A DNA stretch of 64,000 nt. Source: Marivita hallyeonensis. Lineage in GTDB: Bacteria; Pseudomonadota; Alphaproteobacteria; Rhodobacterales; Rhodobacteraceae. Position 1 is the stretch's first letter; every line of letters starts with the position of its first letter. The notes beneath the pieces were generated by a model that saw only the letters and a list, made by a program, of their open reading frames with translations, ran no database searches and was not told where the DNA came from. Below, one piece after another: positions 36,510 through 44,609 of the stretch. Location of the stretch: NCBI RefSeq assembly GCF_900129875.1, contig NZ_FQXC01000004.1, positions 124,001 to 188,000 of the forward strand, read 5' to 3'. The position numbers and the translations under genes are program-made.

Positions 36510-37092
36510 ATCCAGGAAGTCCTCCGGTCTGTACGCCCAGCAAGCTGAAAATCATGCTCAGCCCCAGCATCATGCCGACGACCGCAAGCAAGAGGATCAA
36601 CCCTGCCTTGAGCAAACTGCCCATCTCGTGCGCGACGTCGATGAAATTGACAAAGATCCAAATGCCCAGAACCGAGGCCGCGCTGATCACCACCCCCGAC
36701 AGGAAAAGACTGGCAGGCCCGATCAGCACCACGGCCGCCTGCATCACAGCGCGCAGGGCCTGAAGCCAGATCACCAGCACCGCGATCTGCGCATATGTCG
36801 CGCGCCCGCCCAACGGGCGGCCGCAAAGCGTGACCGCAAAGATCAGCGCCGCCACCGATACCGCCAGCATGACCCCGAACACCATGGGGCTACCCAACAC
36901 CGGACCAATAAGATCATTCGACGGGGTCGTGAGAAGCGACAGCGAGAACATCAGCGTGTTCAGCACCACAACCAACGCAAAGGCCAGCCACAGCGCCTGC
37001 TTGGGCAGGTTCATTGCCAGCAACAACCGCGCCACATCTCGTGGCGCAGTCACCGTGTTGATGGCCAGTTTGAAGAACCCGGGAACCGTCAC
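36502..37092 (-). CDS. YIP1 family integral membrane protein (second of a pair)
   Basis: The 196-residue protein begins at a GTG that overlaps the stop of the previous gene (GTGA). The longer frame to 37314 covers the preceding gene and is rejected. It opens FFKLAINTVTAPRDVARLLL, the usual start of prokaryotic YIP1-domain proteins, and then has about five hydrophobic helices (ALWLAFALVVVLNTLMFSL and others). Role unknown. Its place between sufD and sufS suggests it is transcribed with Fe-S assembly genes. Confidence 0.78.
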   Translation of the reverse strand: MTVPGFFKLAINTVTAPRDVARLLLAMNLPKQALWLAFALVVVLNTLMFSLSLLTTPSNDLIGPVLGSPMVFGVMLAVSVAALIFAVTLCGRPLGGRATYAQIAVLVIWLQALRAVMQAAVVLIGPASLFLSGVVISAASVLGIWIFVNFIDVAHEMGSLLKAGLILLLAVVGMMLGLSMIFSLLGVQTGGLPGYV

Positions 37093-37577
37093 GCCTCTGC
37101 CTCGCGATACACAGCCAGCATGCTGGCCAACCAAAACCACATGAACACCGCAAACCAGAGCACCCCGACGATGGTCAACTCGATCCCTGGCCCAATGAAG
37201 CCGGCCACTAGACCGTTCAGCAGAACCAGAGGCGACGACGCCAGCAAACTCCAAAAAAGCGAAACGCGCGCGTCGTAGGCGGACCCCTTCCCGCGCAGCA
37301 GCCGCGCGATCCAATGCGCGATCAATGCCAACCCGTAGAACAGAAGCGGCGCGAAAAAGATCGTCGCCATCAACGTGCCCCCAAGGAGCATGTTGAGTTC
37401 CTGCCCCTCAAGATGTGCTTGCCGTGCCAAGGCAGGCCAGCGCGCGATGAACAGGATCACACAGGCCCCCATGAGGATCGCCAGTGCACGATCCTCACGC
37501 GGTACGCCGGAGACAAGCCGACGCACCACTGTGCCCGGCCCCCGATACGTGGCCGCGATATCCCGGGTTAACGGCAT
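37089..37577 (-). CDS. YIP1 family integral membrane protein (first of a pair)
   Basis: The 162-residue protein starts at an ATG 9 bases after the sufD stop. It has four predicted transmembrane segments (ALAILMGACVILFIARWPAL; LLGGTLMATIFFAPLLFYGL; LFWSLLASSPLVLLNGLVAG; ELTIVGVLWFAVFMWFWLA). The overall pattern matches the following gene, so the two are probably paralogues by old duplication or form a heteromer. Function unknown. Confidence 0.75.
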   Translation of the reverse strand: MPLTRDIAATYRGPGTVVRRLVSGVPREDRALAILMGACVILFIARWPALARQAHLEGQELNMLLGGTLMATIFFAPLLFYGLALIAHWIARLLRGKGSAYDARVSLFWSLLASSPLVLLNGLVAGFIGPGIELTIVGVLWFAVFMWFWLASMLAVYREAEA

Positions 37578-37585
37578 CCTACCCC

Positions 37586-38863
37586 TTATCCGCGGCGACG
37601 CGTCAGCCAGGCTTCGACGCGGCCGTTGATTTCGTCTTGCAGGCTCTCGTCCTCGATCTCCATCACCGCTTCGGCCAGGAAAGCGAGCGTCAAGAGGTCG
37701 GTCGCCGGGCCTTCTTCGATCCCGCGCGAGCGCAGGTAGAACAGCCCCTCCTCGTCGATCGCGCCCGAGGTCGATCCATGCGAGCACGCGACGTCATCGG
37801 CGTAAATCTCAAGCTCCGGCTTGGCGAGGAACTGGCTGTCCTCGTCCAGAAGCAGCGACTGGCTGATCTGGTAGCCGTCGGTTTTCTGCGCGCCTTCTTT
37901 CACGAGGATCTTGCCCTGGAAAACACCCGTTGCCCCGTTGCGCAGCACCTTCTTGAACACCTGACGGCTCTCGCAGTTAAGCGCGTCGTGGGTGATAAAC
38001 ACCGTGTCGTCATGGTGGAAGTCGCCGTCACCGACGCAGGCTCCGGCCACATGCGCAATCGCATCGTCGCCTGTCAGTTCGACCACCATCTCATTGCGGG
38101 TCAGTACGCCATTGGCGGTGAGCGTAAAGGATTTGAAAACCGATTCCGAACCCAACCGCACGAACATCGCGGTCGCCGCGCGACGCTCTGGGTCCCGGCC
38201 CTGTGCGCGGACGTGGTGCAACACACCGCCGTCGGCAATGTCGATCTCCATGCACTTGTTGAACCGCGCCGCCGCCGGTCCGTTTTCAAGGATGGTCAGC
38301 TCGGCCCCGCTTTCGACCTTCACCACGTGGTGCAGGATCGCGTCGGACGTTTCAGATTCGTGACGGTAGATCAGGCTGACCGGCTTTGGCGCCTTGCCTG
38401 TCACATGGATCAGCACGCCGTCAGTGGCAAAGGCGGTGTTCAACGCCGCCAAGGGACGGTGCACCGGCGTCTGACCGCGTGTTTCGAGCACACCGTACAG
38501 GTCCTTGGCCCAGTGAATATCCGCAGCATCGGCAAGACGATCGATGGTGACGTGCTCCATCGCCAGATCGTCCGAGGCCTCGGCGTCGAACACACCGTCG
38601 ACGAACACGATCTTGAGGCGGTCCACTTCGCCAAACACCGGTGTTTCTTCCGCTTCGAAGAGCGCGGCCTTCGGCGCGTCGGGCTGAACGAGCGTATCGG
38701 GCCGGGTGTACTTCCAGTACTCGTCCCGCGCGCCCGGCAACCCCATGTTCCGCACCCGCGCAACGGCCTCCTGGCGCGCTGTGTCAGACCATCCACCATC
38801 GGGCAGTGTCAGCGCGGCGAGCCGCGCATCCGTGGCATCCTGTTTGATCTGAGGCAGCGCCAT
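37586..38863 (-). CDS. sufD: Fe-S cluster assembly protein SufD
   Basis: The 425-residue beta-helix scaffold protein pairs with SufB. It has the SufBD core signatures LLDEDSQFLAKPELEIYADD and CSHGSTSGAIDEEGLFYLRS, and the earlier VFQGKILVKEGAQKTDGYQ. SufD holds a conserved His/Cys side of the SufB-SufD cluster interface. The start abuts the sufC stop (1-base overlap). It ends 9 bases before the membrane gene pair. Confidence 0.95.
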   Translation of the reverse strand: MALPQIKQDATDARLAALTLPDGGWSDTARQEAVARVRNMGLPGARDEYWKYTRPDTLVQPDAPKAALFEAEETPVFGEVDRLKIVFVDGVFDAEASDDLAMEHVTIDRLADAADIHWAKDLYGVLETRGQTPVHRPLAALNTAFATDGVLIHVTGKAPKPVSLIYRHESETSDAILHHVVKVESGAELTILENGPAAARFNKCMEIDIADGGVLHHVRAQGRDPERRAATAMFVRLGSESVFKSFTLTANGVLTRNEMVVELTGDDAIAHVAGACVGDGDFHHDDTVFITHDALNCESRQVFKKVLRNGATGVFQGKILVKEGAQKTDGYQISQSLLLDEDSQFLAKPELEIYADDVACSHGSTSGAIDEEGLFYLRSRGIEEGPATDLLTLAFLAEAVMEIEDESLQDEINGRVEAWLTRRRG

Positions 38864-39618
38864 TACGCCACCTCCGCCAGCAGATCTGCGTAGCCGTTGT
38901 TTTCGACTTCAAGTGCCAGCTCGGGACCGCCGGTCTTGATGATCCGACCATCTGCCATGATGTGCACCACGTCCGGCTTTATGTGATCGAGAAGCCGCTG
39001 ATAGTGCGTGATGACAAGGAACCCACGGCCCGCATCGCGCAGCGCGTTCACACCATCAGCCACCAGCTTCATCGCATCCACATCAAGGCCCGAGTCGGTC
39101 TCGTCGAGAATGCACATCTTCGGCTCCAGCATCGCCATCTGAAGGATCTCGTTGCGCTTCTTCTCGCCCCCCGAAAACCCGACATTCACGGGACGCTTCA
39201 GCATATCCGCGTCGATCTTCAGCTCCTTGGCTTTCGCGCGGATCATCTTGAGAAAATCGGCCGCCGACATCTCTTCTTCACCGCGCGCCTTGCGCTGGGA
39301 ATTCACGGCAGTGCGCAGGAAGGTCATGTTGCCCACGCCTGGAATCTCGACAGGGTACTGAAACGCGAGGAACAGCCCCGCCGCCGCGCGCTCTTCCGGC
39401 TCCATGTCAAGGATGTCCTCACCTTCGAGCGTCGCTTCGCCTTCGGTCACCTCATAGCCATCACGGCCCGACAGCACATAGGACAGGGTCGACTTGCCAG
39501 ACCCGTTCGGCCCCATGATCGCATGCACCTTGCCCGCCTCGACGGAGAGGTCCACACCTTTGAGGATCTGCTTGTCCTCTTCCTCAAGTTTCACGTGCAG
39601 GTTCTTGATTTCCAGCAT
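38863..39618 (-). CDS. sufC: Fe-S cluster assembly ATPase SufC
   Basis: The 251-residue ABC-type ATPase has Walker A GPNGSGKST at 36-44, the Q-loop FQYPVEIPG, the signature FSGGEKKRNEIL and Walker B CILDETDSGLD, all intact. It drives conformational changes of the SufBCD complex. GGAG lies 10 bases before its ATG. Its ATG overlaps the stop of the chimeric ORF upstream (TAATG), and its first 60 residues are duplicated there in decayed form. Confidence 0.97.
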   Translation of the reverse strand: MLEIKNLHVKLEEEDKQILKGVDLSVEAGKVHAIMGPNGSGKSTLSYVLSGRDGYEVTEGEATLEGEDILDMEPEERAAAGLFLAFQYPVEIPGVGNMTFLRTAVNSQRKARGEEEMSAADFLKMIRAKAKELKIDADMLKRPVNVGFSGGEKKRNEILQMAMLEPKMCILDETDSGLDVDAMKLVADGVNALRDAGRGFLVITHYQRLLDHIKPDVVHIMADGRIIKTGGPELALEVENNGYADLLAEVA

Positions 39619-39935
39619 TATGAAAGTCTCCAGCTTGTGTCTTCCCGATGCACGAGAAGATGGTTTTCGTTTGTTCTGTACCGTGTGTTCTGCGCAATCG
39701 TAGCGCCGGCGGACGCCATCAGCATCGCATCGCCGACACCGGCGAAACCGACGTCGCCCACGGTCGCTTCGTGGCCCTCGCGGTTGATCGGTGCATAGGT
39801 CAGTGCAGACTTGAGCGACGCGTTCGGCGCGGCAATCGCAAGCACATTGCGCGCTTCGACAGGCAGGTCAAAGCCCGTCAGGGCCTGATTGTCGTGCCCC
39901 TCCAGCTCCGTATGAGGGTTCCGGATAGTCAACAT
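39618..39935 (-). CDS. Chimeric ORF: decayed SufC N-terminus + YbjQ C-terminus + FkbM C-terminus
   Basis: The frame is intact: ATG 39935 with the alternative GTG 39941, and TAA at 39620-39618. By GTG numbering, residues 3-62 align without gaps to SufC 1-60 (about half identical), but Walker A GPNGSGKST is APNASLKSA, so no ATPase function. Residues about 64-84 (DVGFAGVGDAMLMASAGATI) match the end of the adjacent YbjQ-type protein ([20 protein letters not shown]). Residues 87-105 (YRTNENHLLVHREDTSW) match the end of the adjacent FkbM protein ([17 protein letters not shown]). The order equals that expected from a tandem ybjQ-fkbM-sufC duplication with two internal deletions. Its ATG overlaps the fkbM stop and its stop overlaps the sufC ATG, so translation is possible. 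Its product, if any, has no predictable activity. Confidence 0.85.
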   Translation of the reverse strand: MLTIRNPHTELEGHDNQALTGFDLPVEARNVLAIAAPNASLKSALTYAPINREGHEATVGDVGFAGVGDAMLMASAGATIAQNTRYRTNENHLLVHREDTSWRLS

Positions 39936-40726
39936 GTCCACGAACCCCAGGTCTGATCTTCCTCATGGATGAGAAGAAAGTTTCTGTTCGGGTTGTACTT
40001 TTTACGTCTCGAATACGCCGTGTATCCGTGTTCACTGACCCAGGCTTCGAAAGCCTCGCGATTTTCGCGATCAACTTCGATGAGCATACGTGGTTTGCAG
40101 CGTTTGACGGTCTCCTTGAGAGACCGCAGAACATGCATCTCCATGCCTTCGACATCGATCTTGATGAAGCTGGCAGCGCGATCCCCGATCACGTCATCTG
40201 CGGGCACGACGCTGATGTCTCCGGCCCCTTCCACAAGACGTCCGGCACCGACATTGCTCATATGAAAGTCGAGGCCGAAGGTATCCACAGCCGCTTCGGC
40301 GATACCGTAGCCCAACCAAGTCATGTCCACGACATCGTCCACGTGATTGAGCAACACATTGCTGACCAGCACCTTGTAGGCGACCGGATTGGGCTCGACC
40401 ACAACCACCTCGGACGGGCGCAGAAACTTGGCAACGAATAGCGCATGGTTTCCAACATTTGCGCCGATATCGATGTAGATGCCCCCCGGGGGAAACGCAC
40501 GCCGCAGGATTTCTAGTTCTTCCTGCTCATAGAACACGCCGTTCGCGTGATATTTATTCTGGATGAGGTCGCGACGCGCCGCGACCGTGAAGAACACAGT
40601 CTCTCCGTTCACTTCCGACCGCACAATCGTCCCTCCGGGCAACCGAAAGATGCCCGGCGCGACCGTGAGTTCAGCCAACTCCGATGCGGCGATGGGGTTG
40701 AGAAGGTCCTTCGCCAAGATTGTCAC
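39929..40726 (-). CDS. FkbM family methyltransferase
   Basis: The 265-residue SAM-dependent enzyme has the FkbM motif [16 protein letters not shown] near residue 90, followed by [13 protein letters not shown] and [17 protein letters not shown], which is diagnostic for the family. FkbM-type enzymes O-methylate sugars or other hydroxyls. It overlaps the ybjQ-type gene (4 bases) and the chimeric ORF (7 bases), so it is embedded in the suf transcript. Its end ([18 protein letters not shown]) is duplicated in the chimera. A role in Fe-S assembly is not known. Confidence 0.9.
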   Translation of the reverse strand: MTILAKDLLNPIAASELAELTVAPGIFRLPGGTIVRSEVNGETVFFTVAARRDLIQNKYHANGVFYEQEELEILRRAFPPGGIYIDIGANVGNHALFVAKFLRPSEVVVVEPNPVAYKVLVSNVLLNHVDDVVDMTWLGYGIAEAAVDTFGLDFHMSNVGAGRLVEGAGDISVVPADDVIGDRAASFIKIDVEGMEMHVLRSLKETVKRCKPRMLIEVDRENREAFEAWVSEHGYTAYSRRKKYNPNRNFLLIHEEDQTWGSWTC

Positions 40727-41043
40727 CCCCGGTCCGTCAGAACAGCCGTACCGCTCGCGGACACCATCAACATTGAGTTGCCAACAACTTCGTAATCAAG
40801 ATCGACCCCGATCACCGCATTGGCCCCGACAGCCGCTGCACGCTGTTCCAATTCGGACAGAGCGACATCGCGCGCGTCCTGCAACTTGGCCTCGTACGCA
40901 CCGGACCGCCCACCGACGATATCGGTGATCGACGCAAAGATATCGCGCACCACGTTCGCGCCCATGATCGCTTCGCCGACCACGATCCCTTTATATTCAA
41001 GGATCTTGCTGCCCTCGATGCTGTTTGTCGTTGTCACGATCAT
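40723..41043 (-). CDS. YbjQ/UPF0145 family (heavy-metal-binding domain) protein
   Basis: The 106-residue protein ([20 protein letters not shown] ... [20 protein letters not shown] ... [20 protein letters not shown] ... [15 protein letters not shown]) is a clear YbjQ/DUF74 member, a pentameric beta-barrel family of unknown role. The ATG at 41043 overlaps the stop of the 67-residue membrane gene (ATGA). Its C-terminal 20 residues recur in the chimeric ORF. Confidence 0.9.
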   Translation of the reverse strand: MIVTTTNSIEGSKILEYKGIVVGEAIMGANVVRDIFASITDIVGGRSGAYEAKLQDARDVALSELEQRAAAVGANAVIGVDLDYEVVGNSMLMVSASGTAVLTDRG

Positions 41044-41243
41044 TGACGTCGCTCCATCCACAATTTTACCAGAATGCCTGCCACCCCGCCGCTCACCCCG
41101 CCGGCAATCGCAAGCGCAAGGATCGTGCCGTCAGCCCACAGCGGCATCGACAGCATCATGACCACCAAGGTCAGGATCCCGGTCAGAATCGCATATCGGC
41201 CTTTCGGCTCTGCCGGAGTGCTCAGCCACTGCCACAGGGTCAC
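41040..41243 (-). CDS. Small two-helix membrane protein in the suf operon
   Basis: The 67-residue protein has two hydrophobic segments ([20 protein letters not shown] and [20 protein letters not shown]) and a basic end (KLWMERRQ). It starts 3 bases after the sufB stop and overlaps the YbjQ-type gene by 4 bases, so it is certainly co-transcribed and probably real. No family is recognised. It could anchor or stabilise the following products, but that is speculation. Confidence 0.7.
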   Translation of the reverse strand: MTLWQWLSTPAEPKGRYAILTGILTLVVMMLSMPLWADGTILALAIAGGVSGGVAGILVKLWMERRQ

Positions 41244-41246
41244 GGG

Positions 41247-42770
41247 TCAGCCCACCGAACCTTCCAGCGAAATCGCGACAAGCTGCTGCGCTTCCATCGC
41301 GAATTCCATCGGCAGCGCCTGCAGCACGTCCTTGCAGAACCCGTTGACCACAAGCGCCACGGCCTCTTCCTCGTCCATGCCGCGCTGGCGGCAGTAGAAG
41401 AGCTGATCGTCATCCACCTTGGACGTCGTGGCTTCGTGCTCCACCCGAGACGAGTTGTTTTTCACCTCGATATACGGCACCGTATGCGCGCCGCACTTGT
41501 CGCCGATGAGAAGACTGTCGCACTGCGTATAGTTGCGCGAATTCTTCGCCTTCGGGTGCATCGACACGAGCCCGCGATAGGTGTTCTGCGCCTTGCCCGC
41601 GCTGATCCCCTTGGAGACGATCCGCGACTTTGTGTTCTTACCCAGATGCACCATTTTCGTGCCGGTGTCGGCCTGCTGCATGTTGTTGGTAATCGCGATC
41701 GAGTAGAACTCGCCCTGGCTGTCGTCGCCGCGCAGGATGCAGGACGGGTACTTCCACGTCACCGCCGACCCGGTCTCGACCTGCGTCCACATCACCTTCG
41801 CCCGGTCGCCCCGGCAGTCGGCGCGCTTCGTGACGAAGTTGTAGATGCCGCCCTTGCCGTTCTCGTCGCCCGGATACCAGTTCTGGACAGTAGAATACTT
41901 CACCTCCGCGTCTTCCTCGACGACGATTTCGACCACCGCCGCGTGAAGCTGCGCAACATCGCGCTGCGGCGCGGTGCAGCCTTCGAGGTAGGATACATAC
42001 GACCCCTTGTCCGCGATGATTAGCGTCCGCTCGAACTGTCCCGTGTTCTCGGCATTGATCCGGAAATAGGTCGACAGCTCCATCGGACAGCGCACCCCCG
42101 GCGGGACGTAGACGAACGATCCGTCCGAGAACACCGCGCTGTTGAGCGTCGCGTAGAAGTTGTCGCTGACCGGAACCACGGACCCCAGGTACTTCTTGAC
42201 GAGTTCGGGATGCTCCTTGATCGCCTCGGAGATCGAACAAAAGATCACGCCGGCTTTCTTCAGCTCTGCCTGAAAGGTCGTGCCCACGGAAACCGAGTCG
42301 AACACCGCATCCACAGCCACTTTACGGCCCTCTGCAGGCGCGTCCTCGGCCCCTTCCACACCGGCCAGGATCAGCTGCTCCTTGAGCGGGATACCCAGCT
42401 TTTCGTAGGTCGCCAGCAGCTTCGGATCGACCTCGTCCAGCGACTTCGGCTTCACCTCCATGCTCTTAGGGCGCGCATAGTAATACTGGTCCTGAAAGTC
42501 GATCTCGGGATAATCGACCATCGCCCAGGACGGCTCTTTCATCGAAAGCCACCGCTCATAAGCCTGAAGGCGCCACTCGGTCATCCACTCCGGCTCTTCG
42601 TTCTTTTCCGAGATCAACCGCACGATATCCGGCGTCAGCCCTTTCGGGGCGTATTCCATCTCGATATCGGTTTCCCAGCCGTATTTGTACTTGCCGCCGA
42701 CCTGGCGCACCGCGTCAACGGTTTCCTGGTCCACGCCTTCCTTGACGGTCACATTGTCCAAAGCAGCCAT
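41247..42770 (-). CDS. sufB: Fe-S cluster assembly protein SufB
   Basis: The 507-residue scaffold protein has [39 protein letters not shown], and the C-terminal [20 protein letters not shown] with conserved Glu/His and Cys residues of the nascent cluster site. With SufC and SufD it assembles clusters for apo-proteins. The ATG at 42770 gives the normal family length; the frame runs on to 42878. It follows the cysteine desulfurase after 19 bases. Confidence 0.97.
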   Translation of the reverse strand: MAALDNVTVKEGVDQETVDAVRQVGGKYKYGWETDIEMEYAPKGLTPDIVRLISEKNEEPEWMTEWRLQAYERWLSMKEPSWAMVDYPEIDFQDQYYYARPKSMEVKPKSLDEVDPKLLATYEKLGIPLKEQLILAGVEGAEDAPAEGRKVAVDAVFDSVSVGTTFQAELKKAGVIFCSISEAIKEHPELVKKYLGSVVPVSDNFYATLNSAVFSDGSFVYVPPGVRCPMELSTYFRINAENTGQFERTLIIADKGSYVSYLEGCTAPQRDVAQLHAAVVEIVVEEDAEVKYSTVQNWYPGDENGKGGIYNFVTKRADCRGDRAKVMWTQVETGSAVTWKYPSCILRGDDSQGEFYSIAITNNMQQADTGTKMVHLGKNTKSRIVSKGISAGKAQNTYRGLVSMHPKAKNSRNYTQCDSLLIGDKCGAHTVPYIEVKNNSSRVEHEATTSKVDDDQLFYCRQRGMDEEEAVALVVNGFCKDVLQALPMEFAMEAQQLVAISLEGSVG

Positions 42771-42789
42771 TTGATGCCCCTTCACATTA

Positions 42790-43836
42790 TCACGCGGCCC
42801 GCGCGCGGTGTTTTTCCCGTTTCGCCAGCCACGTCTCCGCGAACCGGCCGATATCGTCTTCTGTCGTTTCCGGACCAAGGCTCACGCGGATCGCGCTGCC
42901 GGCCGTCGCTTCGTCGAACCCCATTGCGGTGAGTACCGCGCTGGCTTTAACCTTTCCGCTGGAGCACGCGCTCCCGGCGCTGATCGCAAAGCCTGCCAGG
43001 TCCATCTGCATCACCTGCGTTTCGCCCTTCCAGCCGGGGGTCGCGAAACAGGACGTGTTCGGCAGGCGTTTCGCCTCTTTCCCGACAAAAATAGTCTCTT
43101 TTGCGCTGGCCTCAATAGACAATTCTAGAATGTTTCTAAGTTTTTCGACGCGGTGCCAGACACCCGCCTCCAAATCCCGCGCCGCAGCTTCAGCCGCAGC
43201 ACCAAATCCCGCGATGCCAACGACATTTTCGGTGCCGGATCGCCGCCCCATTTCCTGACCGCCGCCCCTGATCTGTGCCGCAAGGTCAGTGCCGCGCCGC
43301 ATCACCAACGCGCCAACGCCCTTCGGACCGCCGATCTTGTGCGCCGAAATCAGCGCCATCCCGCAGCTCATCCAGTTGAACGCCACGGGCAATTTGCCGA
43401 AGGCCTGCGTCGCATCCACAACCGCCAACCCCTCTGGCAGGTCCTGAACCACCCCGGTTTCGGAATTCGCCGCCTGCAATGCGGTGCCGCCGGGGTCGAT
43501 CACCGACACACGCCCGACTGCATCGACCGGTAGGACCGGATCGATCCAGGCCCGCACCGCGTCATGCTCCACCGCGGCTCCGACAAGGCCGCGCCCCGCA
43601 CAGGCCAAAGCCGCCGCTTCCGTCGCACCGGACACGAAGACCACATCCGCCCCATCCGCCCCGAAGGCCGCGGCCACCTGCGCCCGCGCGCGCTCGATCA
43701 GACCCTTGGCCCTGCGCCCTTCCGCATGCACAGATGACGGGTTGCCCACCACGTCCATCGCCGCGATCATCGCCTCACGAGCTTCGTGCCGCAGCGGCAT
43801 GGTGGCGTTATGATCCAGATAGACCCGGTCCGTCAC
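42790..43836 (-). CDS. Cysteine desulfurase (IscS/NifS-like, group I)
   Basis: The 348-residue PLP enzyme has [11 protein letters not shown] at the N-terminus, Lys167 in [13 protein letters not shown] and Cys291 in [11 protein letters not shown]. It is shorter than E. coli IscS (404) and lacks its C-terminal extension, as usual for the desulfurase between iscR and sufB in rhodobacteria. A local AT-rich stretch at about 43070-43140, encoding [12 protein letters not shown], contains a TAGAA-N3-TTCTA palindrome unlike the rest of the gene. It probably feeds sulfur to the operon's products. Confidence 0.92.
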   Translation of the reverse strand: MTDRVYLDHNATMPLRHEAREAMIAAMDVVGNPSSVHAEGRRAKGLIERARAQVAAAFGADGADVVFVSGATEAAALACAGRGLVGAAVEHDAVRAWIDPVLPVDAVGRVSVIDPGGTALQAANSETGVVQDLPEGLAVVDATQAFGKLPVAFNWMSCGMALISAHKIGGPKGVGALVMRRGTDLAAQIRGGGQEMGRRSGTENVVGIAGFGAAAEAAARDLEAGVWHRVEKLRNILELSIEASAKETIFVGKEAKRLPNTSCFATPGWKGETQVMQMDLAGFAISAGSACSSGKVKASAVLTAMGFDEATAGSAIRVSLGPETTEDDIGRFAETWLAKREKHRARAA

Positions 43837-43853
43837 CGCACCGACCCCATCAG

Positions 43854-43973
43854 CTTCTCTGTTTCAAAAATACCTCGGGGGTGAATTGGCCAAAGGCCAA
43901 GAGGGGGCAGCGCCCCCTGCGCGTGCGTTTGCACCGCAAACGCACGTCCGTCGGATTGGCGCAGCCAATGCGA
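43854..43973 (-). repeat. Dispersed intergenic repeat, copy 1 (four hairpins plus conserved tail)
   Basis: The tail TATTTTTGAAACAGAGAAG on the minus strand (43872-43854) is followed, reading along the plus strand, by hairpins TTGGCC/GGCCAA, GGGGGC/GCCCCC, GTGCGTTTGC/GCAAACGCAC (about 43923-43945) and ATTGGC/GCCAAT. It fills the 142 bases between iscR and the cysteine desulfurase. Here the tail points into the downstream gene, 17 bases before its start. Confidence 0.7.
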
Positions 43974-43978
43974 CACCA

Positions 43979-44437
43979 TCAGTCATCCACCACGGCAAAC
44001 AGCGTCGGAACCGCCGGACAGGGGGCCAGGCTGTTGCCCACCACATCCGACAGCCGAGTTTGATGCAGAAAGACATAGACATGCGCCGACAGGCCTTCCC
44101 ACAACCGGTTTGTCATGGATTGCGCGCGGCTACCGGACAATCCGCCCGATGCGCCGGCGCCCTTGTGCATCGCGTCCACGGTTTCATCCACCGCCGCGAG
44201 CACATCGACCACCCGGATCTCGCTGGCCGGTTTCGCCAGCCGATACCCGCCCCCGGGCCCCCGGACCGAGGCCACGAGACCGGCACGACGCAGCTTGACG
44301 AATAGCTGTTCGAGATAGGGGAGCGACACATCCTGTCGCTGCGCGATATCGCCAAGCGTGACAAGGCTGTCCTCGGGCTGCAGCGCGATATCGGCCAAAG
44401 CAACCATGGCGTAGCGCCCCTTCGTGCTCAACTTCAT
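43979..44437 (-). CDS. iscR: Rrf2 family regulator, IscR-type
   Basis: The 152-residue regulator has the Rrf2 N-terminus MKLSTKGRYAMVALADIAL, the winged-helix DIAQRQDVSLPYLEQLFVKL and GPGGGYRLAKP. E. coli IscR binds [2Fe-2S] with three Cys near residues 92-104; here that region (MHKGAGASGGLSGSRAQ) has none, and the only Cys is 140 near the C-terminus. Rhodobacter IscR is reported to bind its cluster in an unusual way with a single cysteine. It heads the suf operon and likely represses it. A TTAGAA-N3-TTCTAA palindrome lies 87 bases upstream. Confidence 0.92.
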   Translation of the reverse strand: MKLSTKGRYAMVALADIALQPEDSLVTLGDIAQRQDVSLPYLEQLFVKLRRAGLVASVRGPGGGYRLAKPASEIRVVDVLAAVDETVDAMHKGAGASGGLSGSRAQSMTNRLWEGLSAHVYVFLHQTRLSDVVGNSLAPCPAVPTLFAVVDD

Positions 44438-44523
44438 GGCAATCCCTCGCCGAATTCTACCTGCAATTGACCTTGCGCGGTCTATTGCCTATGTGCGGAT
44501 AACCCAGATCCGGACAGGCCGGA

Positions 44524-44540
44524 TTTAGAACCGTTCTAAG
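44524..44540. promoter_or_regulatory. ICE/Irr-box-like palindrome in the iscR promoter region
   Basis: TTTAGAA-CCG-TTCTAAG: the inner arms TTAGAA (44525-44530) and TTCTAA (44534-44539) are perfect and separated by 3 bases. This resembles the iron-control element bound by the haem-dependent regulator Irr in alphaproteobacteria. It is the only such site in the 172-base divergent region between iscR and the hydrolase gene at 44610. Which regulator binds it is inference. Confidence 0.6.
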
Positions 44541-44609
44541 AAGCCTGAGCGAAGCTGTCAAGATTATCTGGCGGTGCCGGTCAGCGCCAAAGCAGGAGTC
44601 CCCACCCTC

